63,245 nt of DNA, taken from contig JAJZLS010000090.1 in assembly GCA_021803345.1 (NCBI GenBank), positions 1 through 63,245 on the forward strand, given 5' to 3'. Each line of letters begins with the position of its first letter. Within the stretch, counting starts at the first letter, position 1. Both the position numbers and the translations under genes were made by a program. This document shows positions 46,963-55,927 of the stretch, piece after piece. The DNA is from Actinomycetes bacterium. Its GTDB lineage: Bacteria; Actinomycetota; Acidimicrobiia; Acidimicrobiales; Acidimicrobiaceae. Below the pieces are notes generated by a model. It was not told the DNA's origin, made no database searches, and saw only the letters and a program-made list of their open reading frames with translations.

Positions 46963-48439
46963 ATGGCCAAGGAAACCGTAGCAGACTTTTTACTCAGCAG
47001 GTTGCGCGAATGGAACGTCAAGCATGTGTTTGCATATCCTGGCGATGGTATCAATGGGATTCTCGCAGCGTTTGGCCGTGCGGATAACGATCCTCAGTTT
47101 ATACAAGCCCGATACGAGGAAATGTGCGCATTTGAACCAACGGGAGCGCAAACCCCTTCCGTAAGAGAGGGGTCAAGCGAACTAATTCTTTCTCGGTCTA
47201 CCTGATTTACGTCTAGGGAGTTTCTGGTTTTCTATTTATTGTTTCACCGCCTCTAATGGGGATGTTGCAAGCCAGTATTGCGAAACGATATCTGTCCCGC
47301 AGCAGCTCCCCAATGTTATTGATCGTGCAATTCGGATAGCTCTGGCTGAGCGTACCCAAACCGCGGTGATAATACCCTCCGATGTTCAGCAGCTTGACTA
47401 TTCACCCCCCACGCATGAATTCAAAATGGTACCTTCCAGCATTGGAGTTGAGTGGCCACAGATCAAACCGGATGATAAAGCTATTGCCAAAGCATCAGAG
47501 ATTTTAAATCAGGGCAAGAAAGTCGCAATACTGGTCGGGTCTGGTGCCAGAGGTGCTCAACGAGAAGTCGAACGTGTGGCAGATTTACTTGGCGCCGGGG
47601 TGGCAAAGGCGCTTTTAGGAAAGGATGTAATTTCAGGCGAGCACTCATACGTGACCGGGTCAATTGGGCTCCTTGGCACCCGCCCCAGTCACGAGATGAT
47701 GATGGAATGCGACACCTTACTTTCAGTTGGCACAAGTTTCCCCTATACCCAGTTTTTGCCAGAGCCGGGAAAAGCTCGAGCGATTCAGATTGATCTAGAG
47801 GCCGAGTAAATTGGAATGCGTTACACCTATGAACTCAATATTGTTGGGGATGCCAGAACTACCCTTCAAGCAATGACTCCCTTGTTGTCACCAAAGTCGG
47901 ATACTGCATGGCGCAAGTCTATTGAATCCAGAGTCGCACGATGGTGGAAGACTATGGAAATGCAAGCCAACGTAGCTGCAAATCCTATAAATCCAATGCT
48001 TTTATTCTCTGAATTATCACCGAAGCTTCCCGACAACGCAATCATCACCACTGATTCGGGGACTTCAGCAAGTTGGTATGCCAGGCAACTCAATTTTCGG
48101 GGCCAGATGCGGGGATCGCTGTCCGGTAATCTGGCCTCAATGGGACCCGGGGTTCCCTATGGCATAGGAGCAAAGTTCGGAACGCCCGATAGGCCAGTGA
48201 TTGTTTTTGCTGGTGATGGGGATGCAATTGGACGGGCATGGGAAAGGGCTCTTTCTGCCGACAGGCCAACCGTCTTAGATGTAATCGTAGATCCAGACGT
48301 TCCAGCGCTTCCGTCTCATGCAACATTTGAGTAGGCAAAGTCACTGGCAACTGCGTTGCTCAAGGGCGACCCCAACGTGCTTGGGATCGCAACAGAGAGC
48401 GTTAAGACCAAGATTCAGGAATTCCTTCCCCATTCTTAG
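46963..48439 (+). pseudogene. Decayed thiamine-pyrophosphate-dependent enzyme (pyruvate oxidase/acetolactate synthase-like)
   Basis: Three pieces of one TPP enzyme remain. Piece 1 (46963-47133) encodes ADFLLSRLREWNVKHVFAYPGDG to RYEEMCAF, with the cofactor-activating Glu. About 70 residues that should follow are missing and are replaced by unrelated sequence up to about 47260, where the frame has shifted by one. Piece 2 (47261-47806) resumes at DVASQYCETISVPQQLP. An in-frame TAA (47807-47809) interrupts it before IGMRYTYELN. Piece 3 (47810-48439) then lacks about 70 residues after VIVFAGDGD, including the rest of the TPP/Mg motif, and contains a TAG (48332-48334) in FE-stop-AKS, where related proteins have Gln (CAG to TAG). 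It ends in EFLPHS. Two deletions, a frameshift and two nonsense codons make activity impossible. A complete relative would have about 600 residues. Confidence 0.88.
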
Positions 48440-48678
48440 TTGACTCTTTAGGTCGCTTGCATGTAAGTCGAATGACATCCCTTTCTGAGTCTTTACGCGC
48501 CAAGATTTAATTGCGGGTCAAGTTCAGTCGTTGCAAAGCCAGTGTGTCGACAGCTTTTCAGGGCAAAAGAGAAACTTGGTGATGGGAAAATAGGTTCATG
48601 GATTACTCACATGAAGCGGGTCAACATTGTACTTCCTGGTTCAGAAGGCTTCACTTTTTGTAAGCATGTAAGGAAATT

Positions 48679-48702
48679 GAGGTTAAATAAGAGGTTAAAT
48701 AA
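48679..48702 (+). repeat. Two tandem copies of a 12-bp unit
   Basis: GAGGTTAAATAA occurs twice without a gap, followed by GAG. It lies about 30 bases upstream of the icd promoter candidate. It could be an activator or repressor site or a slippage product. Confidence 0.6.
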
Positions 48703-48732
48703 GAGTATATGACGAACTTGCACTATCTAATT

Positions 48733-48761
48733 TAGACAGTTGTCAAACAAACAGGTACTAT
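48733..48761 (+). promoter_or_regulatory. icd promoter candidate giving a leaderless mRNA
   Basis: TAGACA (48733-48738, five of six to TTGACA) and TACTAT (48756-48761, four of six to TATAAT) are spaced 17 bases apart. Transcription would begin about at the ATG 48769, and no Shine-Dalgarno sequence is present. Leaderless genes are common in Actinobacteria. Confidence 0.4.
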
Positions 48762-48768
48762 CTAGGCT

Positions 48769-49965
48769 ATGGCTGAAATAATAACTATGTCGAGCTCGGG
48801 CTCGCTCAATGTTCCTGACCAACCGATTATTCCCTATATCGAGGGGGATGGTACAGGCGTCGATATCTGGCCTGCAGCTCAGTTGGTACTGGATGCAGCC
48901 GCTAAGAAATATGGCAAGAAAATATCCTGGAAAGAAGTACTGGCAGGCGAAAAGGCATTTAAAGAGACTGGCAGCTGGTTGCCCGACGAGACCGTTGAGG
49001 CATTCCGTAGTCATTTGATTGGCATCAAGGGTCCTCTAACGACTCCGATTGGCGGTGGTATCAGATCACTGAACGTGGCATTGCGCCAGATCCTGGACCT
49101 GTATGTGTGCCTGAGGCCTGTCCGGTGGTTCAAGGGAGTTCCGTCGCCAGTGAGGCATCCGGAACTTGTTGACATGGTGATTTTCCGGGAGAATACGGAA
49201 GATGTTTATTCAGGTCTTGAACTCCAGGCTGAAAGCGACGAAGCTAAAAAGCTGATTTCCTATCTTCATGACACATTTGGTTGGGAGATACGTACCGGTT
49301 CGGGAATTGGAATCAAACCTGTTTCTGAGGAGGGTTCGAAGAGGTTGGTCAGGGCTGCGATTAAGTATGCCATAGATCATGATCGTCGCAATGTGACCTT
49401 GGTGCATAAGGGTAACATAATGAAATACACCGAAGGGGCCTTTAGGAATTGGGGTTATGACCTAGTCCGTGAGGAATTCAATGATGTAGCTGTTGGCTGG
49501 GAAGATTGCGGCGGGAATCCAGGCAGTAAGTTGTTGGTAAAGGATGCCATCGCGGATATAACGTTACAGCAGGTGCTAACTAGGCCTGATGAGTTTGACG
49601 TGATAGCTACCTTGAATCTGAATGGGGATTATATCTCCGATGCATTGGCCGCCCAGGTTGGGGGAATTGGGATTGCGCCAGGTGGAAACATTAATTACGT
49701 TACAGGCCATGGGGTGTTTGAGGCTACTCACGGAACGGCGCCCAAATATGCCGGTCAAGATAAGGTCAATCCAGGTTCAGTGATTCTTTCTGGAGTGATG
49801 ATGTTTGAGCATCTTGGCTGGACAGAGGCTGCCGCAGATATTATTAGCGCTATTGAAGCTACGATAGCTGAAAAAGTTGTCACATATGACTTTGCCAGGC
49901 TGATGACCGGAGCAACCGAAGTCAAGTGCTCGGAATTTGCTTCAGCCATTGCTGACAAGCTTTAG
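48769..49965 (+). CDS. icd: NADP-dependent isocitrate dehydrogenase
   Basis: The 398-residue TCA enzyme oxidises isocitrate to 2-oxoglutarate. [40 protein letters not shown] (with the substrate Ser of RSLN) and [14 protein letters not shown]-type sequence match the E. coli type. [23 protein letters not shown] (metal Asp) and [13 protein letters not shown] complete the site. It stands before mdh with 73 bases between. In the conserved actinobacterial order folD leads to mdh; here metF, the IS and the pseudogene intervene. Confidence 0.96.
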   Translation: MAEIITMSSSGSLNVPDQPIIPYIEGDGTGVDIWPAAQLVLDAAAKKYGKKISWKEVLAGEKAFKETGSWLPDETVEAFRSHLIGIKGPLTTPIGGGIRSLNVALRQILDLYVCLRPVRWFKGVPSPVRHPELVDMVIFRENTEDVYSGLELQAESDEAKKLISYLHDTFGWEIRTGSGIGIKPVSEEGSKRLVRAAIKYAIDHDRRNVTLVHKGNIMKYTEGAFRNWGYDLVREEFNDVAVGWEDCGGNPGSKLLVKDAIADITLQQVLTRPDEFDVIATLNLNGDYISDALAAQVGGIGIAPGGNINYVTGHGVFEATHGTAPKYAGQDKVNPGSVILSGVMMFEHLGWTEAAADIISAIEATIAEKVVTYDFARLMTGATEVKCSEFASAIADKL

Positions 49966-50038
49966 AACGGAATTGAATGGTCACTAAGTGTGACCGCAGG
50001 TTTGTTCTACGATTTTAGAAATTCGAACTGGAGTTGAA

Positions 50039-51034
50039 ATGTCTAAATTTAACAAAAATCCGATTCATGTAGCAGTTACTGGAGCGGCGGGACAAATTAG
50101 TTACTCGTTATTGTTCCGTATTGCTTCAGGAGCGATGTTAGGTGATGACCAGCCAGTGGTACTCAGATTGATAGAAATCGAGCCTGCTATGAAGGCGCTC
50201 GAAGGAGTTGCCATGGAATTGGACGATTGTGCCTTCCCTCTGCTATCTGACATCGTAATGACAACTGATTTGAGCGTGGGATTCAATAGCACCTCATGGG
50301 CTCTATTAGTTGGCGCGATGCCACGCAAGGCTGGCATGGAACGAGGCGATCTGCTTTCGGTCAATGGTGGAATATTTGGGCCGCAGGGGCGGGCTATCCA
50401 GGAAAATGCAGCGTCCGATATCAGAGTGCTGGTTGTCGGGAATCCATGTAATACCAACTGCCTAATAGCCCGTTCCAATGCTCCCGATATTCCAGCAGAA
50501 CGTTTCTTCGCAATGACCCGTCTGGATCAGAACCGAGCCAAGACTCAGCTTGCTAAGAAAGCTGGAGTGACGGTGGATGATGTTAGCAACATTGCGATCT
50601 GGGGTAATCATTCAGCCACTCAGTTCCCAGATTTCGCTAACGCACGGATTCATGGGGTTCCTGTTCCCGAGGTAATCTCAGATCATTCCTGGTTAGAAGG
50701 TCAGTTTATAGAGACTGTTCAAAAGCGTGGAGCAGCAATCATTGATGCCAGGGGAGCGTCTTCGGCAGCTTCTGCGGCAAATGCAGCGATAGATTCTGTC
50801 AAGAGCGTGGTAAATCCTACCCCGAAAGGTGATTGGGTCTCGCTTGCGGTGGTATCCAAGGGAGAATATGGAGTTCCAGAAGGTCTTCAGTTTGGGTTCC
50901 CAGTAGTTTCTACCGGTGAGTCATGGTCGGTTGTAGAAGGGATCAAGCATGATGAATTCGCCCAGGCAAAGATCAAGGCAACCACTGATGAACTGGTAGC
51001 TGAGCGCTCGGAAATAGAGTCACTGATTAAATAG
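50039..51034 (+). CDS. mdh: Malate dehydrogenase
   Basis: NAD-dependent MDH of 331 aa. The Rossmann loop [21 protein letters not shown], the Asp/Arg pair in [13 protein letters not shown], and the catalytic His in [12 protein letters not shown] are intact, as is [13 protein letters not shown]. This is the cytosolic-type MDH typical of Actinobacteria. GGAG lies about 8 bases before ATG 50039. Confidence 0.96.
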   Translation: MSKFNKNPIHVAVTGAAGQISYSLLFRIASGAMLGDDQPVVLRLIEIEPAMKALEGVAMELDDCAFPLLSDIVMTTDLSVGFNSTSWALLVGAMPRKAGMERGDLLSVNGGIFGPQGRAIQENAASDIRVLVVGNPCNTNCLIARSNAPDIPAERFFAMTRLDQNRAKTQLAKKAGVTVDDVSNIAIWGNHSATQFPDFANARIHGVPVPEVISDHSWLEGQFIETVQKRGAAIIDARGASSAASAANAAIDSVKSVVNPTPKGDWVSLAVVSKGEYGVPEGLQFGFPVVSTGESWSVVEGIKHDEFAQAKIKATTDELVAERSEIESLIK

Positions 51035-51068
51035 CTGTTGTTTGCGTTATTTCAAGCCACAGCGTATT

Positions 51069-51101
51069 CGGGTCATCGCCAGTAATTTTGACGGTGACCC
51101 G
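51069..51101. terminator. Hairpin between convergent mdh and SCP2 genes
   Basis: CGGGTCA (51069-51075) pairs with TGACCCG (51095-51101), and pairing can continue inward through a G-U and two further pairs. It lies between gene ends 81 bases apart and may serve both strands. T-runs are weak. Confidence 0.5.
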
Positions 51102-51114
51102 AGGTATTTAAGCT

Positions 51115-51483
51115 TCAGGCAAGCTTGTTTTGAAGCGCCTTTGACAACTGGGAAAAAGTTCCGCTCGATTGCATAAGTGCATTGATGTCTCCGGCTACCT
51201 TTATTTCACCGTTGGAAATCGCTTCGGCTACCGAAAGCGTACCTTGATGAATCTCCGAGGCAATCTCGTCTGGAATCTTTATTCTAAGATTGCATCTCGG
51301 CGAGAGGCCGTTTTTAATCTGCACCCCAGTGTTGTCAATACAGACGGTAAATTGTCGATCAAAAGAGCTGAGCTCAACTCCAAGCTCAATTGGAGTGATA
51401 TTGGCAGCATCAGATGTTTCTAGACGACTTAGGATGAGATTATTTTTTTCGATCCACTCAGGAGTTCCAACATCATTCGTCAT
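51115..51483 (-). CDS. SCP2 sterol-binding-like domain protein
   Basis: A small single-domain protein (122 aa from the ATG at 51483; a longer frame reaches 51513). The C-terminal IHQGTLSVAEAISNGEIKVAGDINALM is the usual SCP2 end, where the domain forms a lipid-binding tunnel. CIDNTGVQIKNGLSPRCNLRIKIP fits the central strands. The ligand is unknown. The gene faces mdh. Confidence 0.75.
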   Translation of the reverse strand: MTNDVGTPEWIEKNNLILSRLETSDAANITPIELGVELSSFDRQFTVCIDNTGVQIKNGLSPRCNLRIKIPDEIASEIHQGTLSVAEAISNGEIKVAGDINALMQSSGTFSQLSKALQNKLA

Positions 51484-51659
51484 GTAAAAGAATCCTAAAG
51501 GGTTTGATGGCAAAATCCATATTTCGTGACAAAGCTGTCTGGACTTAGGAATTATTTGAAATTACTCGGGAACGTGAATCCCTTCATCTCTTTATGTGAC
51601 AGGCGGTTCCTGCAGGCCTGGGGCTCCATAGGATTGCCTCACAGTTCGCGTAAGATGGA

Positions 51660-53060
51660 ATGATGGACAAAAAAGCGAAAACTTTAGCTGAATTGCGCGA
51701 AAGCGGTTATCATCCGGTCAGTGTAAAAGAGGAGATTAGAAATAATACACTCGCCAGGATCAAAAGTGGCCAACCTCTTATAAATGGTGTCATAGGTTAT
51801 GACGATTCGGTGTTACCCGCACTGGAAGTGGCGTTGCTTGCTGGCCACGATGTGATATTTCTGGGTGAGCGTGGGCAGGCAAAGACAAGAATAATCCGAG
51901 GTTTGGTGTCGCTTCTTGACGAGTGGGTGCCGATAGTCCAAGGTTCGGAGCTGAATGACGATCCAATGTCGCCGACTTCCAAATATGCAATCGAAAAGGT
52001 TGCTGATCTTGGTGACAAAACCCCGATTGAATGGCTTCATAGTTCGAAGCGATATTCAGAGAAGTTGGCCACTCCCGATACCTCTATGGCGGATTTGATA
52101 GGTGAGGTGGATCCGATAAAGGTCGCTGAAGGGCGTTATCTCTCTGATGAATTTACCCTTCATTATGGGCTTGTACCCAGAACCAATAGAGGTATTTTTG
52201 CTATAAATGAGCTCCCGGATCTAGCAGAGAGAATACAAGTTGGACTTTTGAACCTGCTCGAGGAGCGAGATGTTCAGATTCGTGGATATAAGATCCGCCT
52301 GGAACTGGATCTAATGTTTGTTGCCAGCGCCAATCCTGAAGACTACACAAATCGTGGACGGCTCATCACTCCTTTGAAAGATCGCTTTGGCACTCAGATA
52401 CAGACCCACTATCCCGTCTCTACTGAGTTGGAAATGGAGATCATGAACCAAGAGGGTTCCACTCTTGCTCTTGCCGAGAATGTGTACGTTCCAGAGTTTA
52501 TGTCAGAAGTAATAGCTGAAATTTCCCAGCAAGCTAGGAAGAACACCTCAATCAATCAGCGGTCAGGGGTTTCTGTGAGAATGAGTGTTTCGAGTTACGA
52601 GACAATGGTAGCCTCTGCCACCAGAAGATCATTGCTACTTGGTGAAGAAAAAATTGTTCCGAGAATATCTGATTTGTGGGCTTTGGTATCGTCAATCGCT
52701 GGAAAGATTGAAATTGACGCTTTTGGTCAGAGTGTGGAAAATGAGTTGATTCCAAAGCTCCTAATGGCTTCTGTCTTAAAGGTGTTCAGAAATCGATTTT
52801 CAATCGATGAACTCAAAGGGGTTATCGGTTACTTTGAGAGCAACTCCATGATCGAAGTAGGTCCTTCGGTTTCTTCTGGAGAGTATGTTGAATTGGCTAA
52901 GGAGATCCCTCAACTCAGTGACGCAATCACGAAATTAGACGGTTCTTCAGAGGCTGCATTTGCGTCATCTGTTGAATTGATCCTGGAAGGTCTTTACTAT
53001 TCGAAAAAGCTAAATCGGCGTACGCGAGCTGGAGTGATTGGCTACTACACGAAAGGGTGA
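51660..53060 (+). CDS. AAA+ ATPase of the magnesium-chelatase (ChlI/BchI)/MoxR-like type
   Basis: The 466-residue ATPase has Walker A in LGERGQAKTR and a Walker B region GIFAINELPDLAERIQVGLLNLLEERDVQIRG, in which Asn stands where Asp is usual before the Glu. VASANPEDYTNRGRLITPLKDRFG contains sensor 1 and the arginine finger region. It is followed after 3 bases by a VWA-domain gene, and ChlI/ChlD-like pairs act together as chaperones in metal insertion or complex remodelling. The substrate is unknown; no tetrapyrrole genes are near. Start ATG 51660 or ATG 51663. Confidence 0.87.
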   Translation: MMDKKAKTLAELRESGYHPVSVKEEIRNNTLARIKSGQPLINGVIGYDDSVLPALEVALLAGHDVIFLGERGQAKTRIIRGLVSLLDEWVPIVQGSELNDDPMSPTSKYAIEKVADLGDKTPIEWLHSSKRYSEKLATPDTSMADLIGEVDPIKVAEGRYLSDEFTLHYGLVPRTNRGIFAINELPDLAERIQVGLLNLLEERDVQIRGYKIRLELDLMFVASANPEDYTNRGRLITPLKDRFGTQIQTHYPVSTELEMEIMNQEGSTLALAENVYVPEFMSEVIAEISQQARKNTSINQRSGVSVRMSVSSYETMVASATRRSLLLGEEKIVPRISDLWALVSSIAGKIEIDAFGQSVENELIPKLLMASVLKVFRNRFSIDELKGVIGYFESNSMIEVGPSVSSGEYVELAKEIPQLSDAITKLDGSSEAAFASSVELILEGLYYSKKLNRRTRAGVIGYYTKG

Positions 53061-53063
53061 GAT

Positions 53064-55070
53064 ATGAGTAACAGACCTTCCAATTTCATCTACAGAAAAT
53101 GGGATGGCACCCAAGATCTTCCTGATGTAAGTGGTGAAGAGATCTTCGAAGAAGTTCGCGATGCCCTTCTTTATCATGGTGATGTTTCGGCTGCACTGAA
53201 AAAGCTTCTGAGCGACGGGTTTAGAGATAAAGCGGGCCGGGATATTAAAGGGATTAAGGATTTGGTTGAGCAATTGGCTCAGCGGAGAAAAGAGATTCTT
53301 TCAAAGAAGGACCCAAGTGGCATTATGGCGGAAATATCCGATGCACTTAGGGACATTATTGACCTTGAGTCGAGGGCCATTGAGGAAGAACTGGAGAGTA
53401 CTTCTGGAGATTCAAGTGAAGAATGTGAAGAATCCAGACAGATTCGGGACGAGCTTAGTTCAAAACAGCTTGAGCTTGCGATGCTTAGCCCGGATCCGGT
53501 TTCCCAGATTCAGTCTTTGAGAAACTACCAGTTTGTTTCGAGCGAGGCAGAAGATGCATTCAATCAGCTAGTCAGTGATCTTTCACAACAGGTGTTGAAT
53601 AGTTTTTTCAACTCAATGAAGCAGGGTCTTTCGGCTTCGAGTAAAGAGGACCTGGAACGTTCTCGTCAGATGCTTGCTGATCTAAATTCGCTGTTGTCTG
53701 ACTACAGGGAGGGTCTGAATACCGATGACAAATTCCGGCAATTTATGGAAAAATGGGGTGACAACTTTCCACCGGGAATAAATTCGGTGGAAGATCTTAT
53801 TGCGTTTATGACCGCACAGATGCAAGCCACTGCGGCCATGTTCAACTCGCTTTCCCCCGAGCAGAAGCAGGAGCTGCTCCAGCTTTCGAGTGAATTATTT
53901 GACGATATGGATTTGAGCTGGCAGATGACCCAGTTAAGCGACAACTTAACTCCTTTCATGGGTCAAAACGCGCCAGGTTACGGATTTCATGGCGACGAGC
54001 AGTTCGGGCTGGGCCAGGCACCGGAGATTTTTTCTGAATTGGGCGAGATTTCCAATCTGGAGTCCTATCTTCGTCAGTTGTCATCGCCCACTGATTTGGC
54101 CGATGTTGATTTGGACCAGATTGAAAGGTCGCTTGGTCCTGACGCCAGGGCGTCGCTAGAGAAGCTCTCAAAGCTGGCTGAATCTTTGGTGAATGAAGGT
54201 TATGTAACGAATGAAGATAACCAACTCTCTCTTACTCCAAAAGGATTGCGGAAGATTGGGGAGTCTGCACTGCAAGAGTTGTTTTCCCGAGGCGAGGATT
54301 CCAGGTTGGGCGACCATGCCATGACCAAAAGTGGAATTGGGCTAGATCTGGAATATGAGACCAAGCCATACGAGTATGGTGATTCTTTCAACCTAAATAT
54401 AAATAAGACCATCCGCAATGCTTTGCTGAGGACCGGATCTGAGATACCGGTGAGAATTGCACCTGAGGATTTTGAAATCGAGAGGACTGAGAAACTCTCA
54501 AAGGCTGCCACGGTGCTCTTGCTCGACCTCTCGCTTTCCATGCCGCTGCGAGATAACTTTCTTTCTGCTAAAAAGGTGGCAATGGCTCTGCAAACACTAA
54601 TCAACACCAAATATCCAAAGGACTTCCTGGCCATTATCGGGTTTTCTGAAGTGGCTAGACAAATTGAGCCAAGCCAACTCCCCGAAGTTTCCTGGGACTA
54701 TGTCTACGGGACGAATATGGAGCATGCTCTGTTAATGGCCCGGGAAATCCTGCGTTTCAAAGACGGGGCAAGGCAAATTTTATTGATCACTGACGGTGAG
54801 CCGACTGCACACATCCTCCCGGATGGAGATGTATTTTTCAGCTATCCACCAAGCCCGGAGACTATCGAGGCAACCCTAAAAGAAGTTATGCGCTGCACCC
54901 GTGAAAAGATAACCATAAACACATTTGTTCTTGACGCTACGTCAGAGTTGAGGCGGTTCATGGATAAGTTTACTTCCATCAATCGTGGCAGGGTGTTTTA
55001 TACGGATCCTGATAACCTAGGAAGTTTTGTTCTTGTCGATTATCTCGCCAACAGGTCGAAGGTAATTTGA
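53064..55070 (+). CDS. VWA-domain protein, partner of the upstream AAA+ ATPase
   Basis: A 668-residue cytoplasmic protein. The first 400 residues are rich in acidic and Gln/Ser residues with probable coiled coils (for example ELESTSGDSSEECEESRQIR and LTSDLSQQ-like helices). The C-terminal von Willebrand A domain (about 475-665) has the MIDAS loop LLDLSLSMPLRD (DxSxS), the Thr in YGTNMEHAL and LLITDGEPTAH. This arrangement equals ChlD/CoxE-type partners that dock on hexameric AAA+ rings through the metal site. It lies 3 bases after the ATPase gene, so the products are made together. Confidence 0.87.
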   Translation: MSNRPSNFIYRKWDGTQDLPDVSGEEIFEEVRDALLYHGDVSAALKKLLSDGFRDKAGRDIKGIKDLVEQLAQRRKEILSKKDPSGIMAEISDALRDIIDLESRAIEEELESTSGDSSEECEESRQIRDELSSKQLELAMLSPDPVSQIQSLRNYQFVSSEAEDAFNQLVSDLSQQVLNSFFNSMKQGLSASSKEDLERSRQMLADLNSLLSDYREGLNTDDKFRQFMEKWGDNFPPGINSVEDLIAFMTAQMQATAAMFNSLSPEQKQELLQLSSELFDDMDLSWQMTQLSDNLTPFMGQNAPGYGFHGDEQFGLGQAPEIFSELGEISNLESYLRQLSSPTDLADVDLDQIERSLGPDARASLEKLSKLAESLVNEGYVTNEDNQLSLTPKGLRKIGESALQELFSRGEDSRLGDHAMTKSGIGLDLEYETKPYEYGDSFNLNINKTIRNALLRTGSEIPVRIAPEDFEIERTEKLSKAATVLLLDLSLSMPLRDNFLSAKKVAMALQTLINTKYPKDFLAIIGFSEVARQIEPSQLPEVSWDYVYGTNMEHALLMAREILRFKDGARQILLITDGEPTAHILPDGDVFFSYPPSPETIEATLKEVMRCTREKITINTFVLDATSELRRFMDKFTSINRGRVFYTDPDNLGSFVLVDYLANRSKVI

Positions 55071-55927
55071 ATGTTTCAGCTCTGCTGAATATAGCGGGTG
55101 GTGCTATAGCTCGATGTTGTCTGTTCACCACAAGCTGCGTTATTTTGAATCTGAGAAATGTTATTTCGATAAAGCGATTGTGCCTTGATGTTTGAAAGGA
55201 TTAGTCGCATTAAAATAGCGTGATTCAGGATGAGTTCGGTTTCCTCAATACGGGCTTCGGAGTTCTTTATCGTTACTTTTGGTCTAGCACCAATTCAGGT
55301 CGCCTCTAGGCCACGCGTTTCATTTTCAATAAATAGCGCTTCAACTTGTCTGATTTCAAATTTTGCGTTAGTCGTTTAGCTACTACCGTGAGATATGGGT
55401 AATTTTAGACCAAATAACACGCTTGTACTTCTTTGGCTAGGGATACCTGCCAACTACGAAAATATTTTGTATTTATGCAACCAGTGGTCAGATTGACACA
55501 AATTCAGCAAAAGTTGGTTTATTTATTTGCGTAATCAAAGTGAGTCAGCGATTTAAGTCACTCTCGATGGTCTTTTCTAGGGAGTCGCGCTAGTGTATCA
55601 ATTTCAGCCCTCTGAAATGGAATGGGATTCCTCGATGTTTTCAGTGGGATGAATAGGGTAGCATCTCCTTTTTTCTTATTGGCACTTTGGCGGGTGGTAA
55701 ATAGTTGACAGTAACTTAAAAACACGACTATTCGTTTTTAATGCCAATAATTTATGTGCATCTTTGCCCGAGGTATCGTCAATTATTCTGGATCCGGAAG
55801 AGGAGAGACTTTGGCGACTCTCTGGTCATAGGCATAGTCTGATGAATCTCTAGTCGTTAAGTAGTCACTTCGATTGTTTGCAAAACCTACGACTTATTGT
55901 GATCCAGCTGAATAATACGATCTTCTT
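55071..55927. other. Long intergenic region upstream of the polysaccharide synthase gene
   Basis: Over 850 AT-rich bases without a supported gene. Two inverted repeats are visible: ATTTCAG-CCCT-CTGAAAT (55601-55618), and AGTGA (55539-55543) with TCACT (55558-55562). No c-di-GMP riboswitch consensus was seen by eye. The length suggests complex control of the EPS genes or a lost gene. Confidence 0.45.

Larger units (their letters stand above)
48440..48768. other. Intergenic region upstream of icd
   Basis: About 330 bases without a gene. It holds a 12-base tandem repeat (GAGGTTAAATAA at 48679-48690 and 48691-48702) and the icd promoter candidate at 48733-48761. Confidence 0.4.

Noticed and set aside
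46674-47054. 126-codon minus-strand ORF next to the IS
   Set aside because: It overlaps the first piece of the TPP-enzyme pseudogene in antisense and has no start signal.
55071-55927. Possible c-di-GMP riboswitch before the PilZ synthase
   Set aside because: The conserved GEMM segments were not found by eye; only short unrelated hairpins are present.
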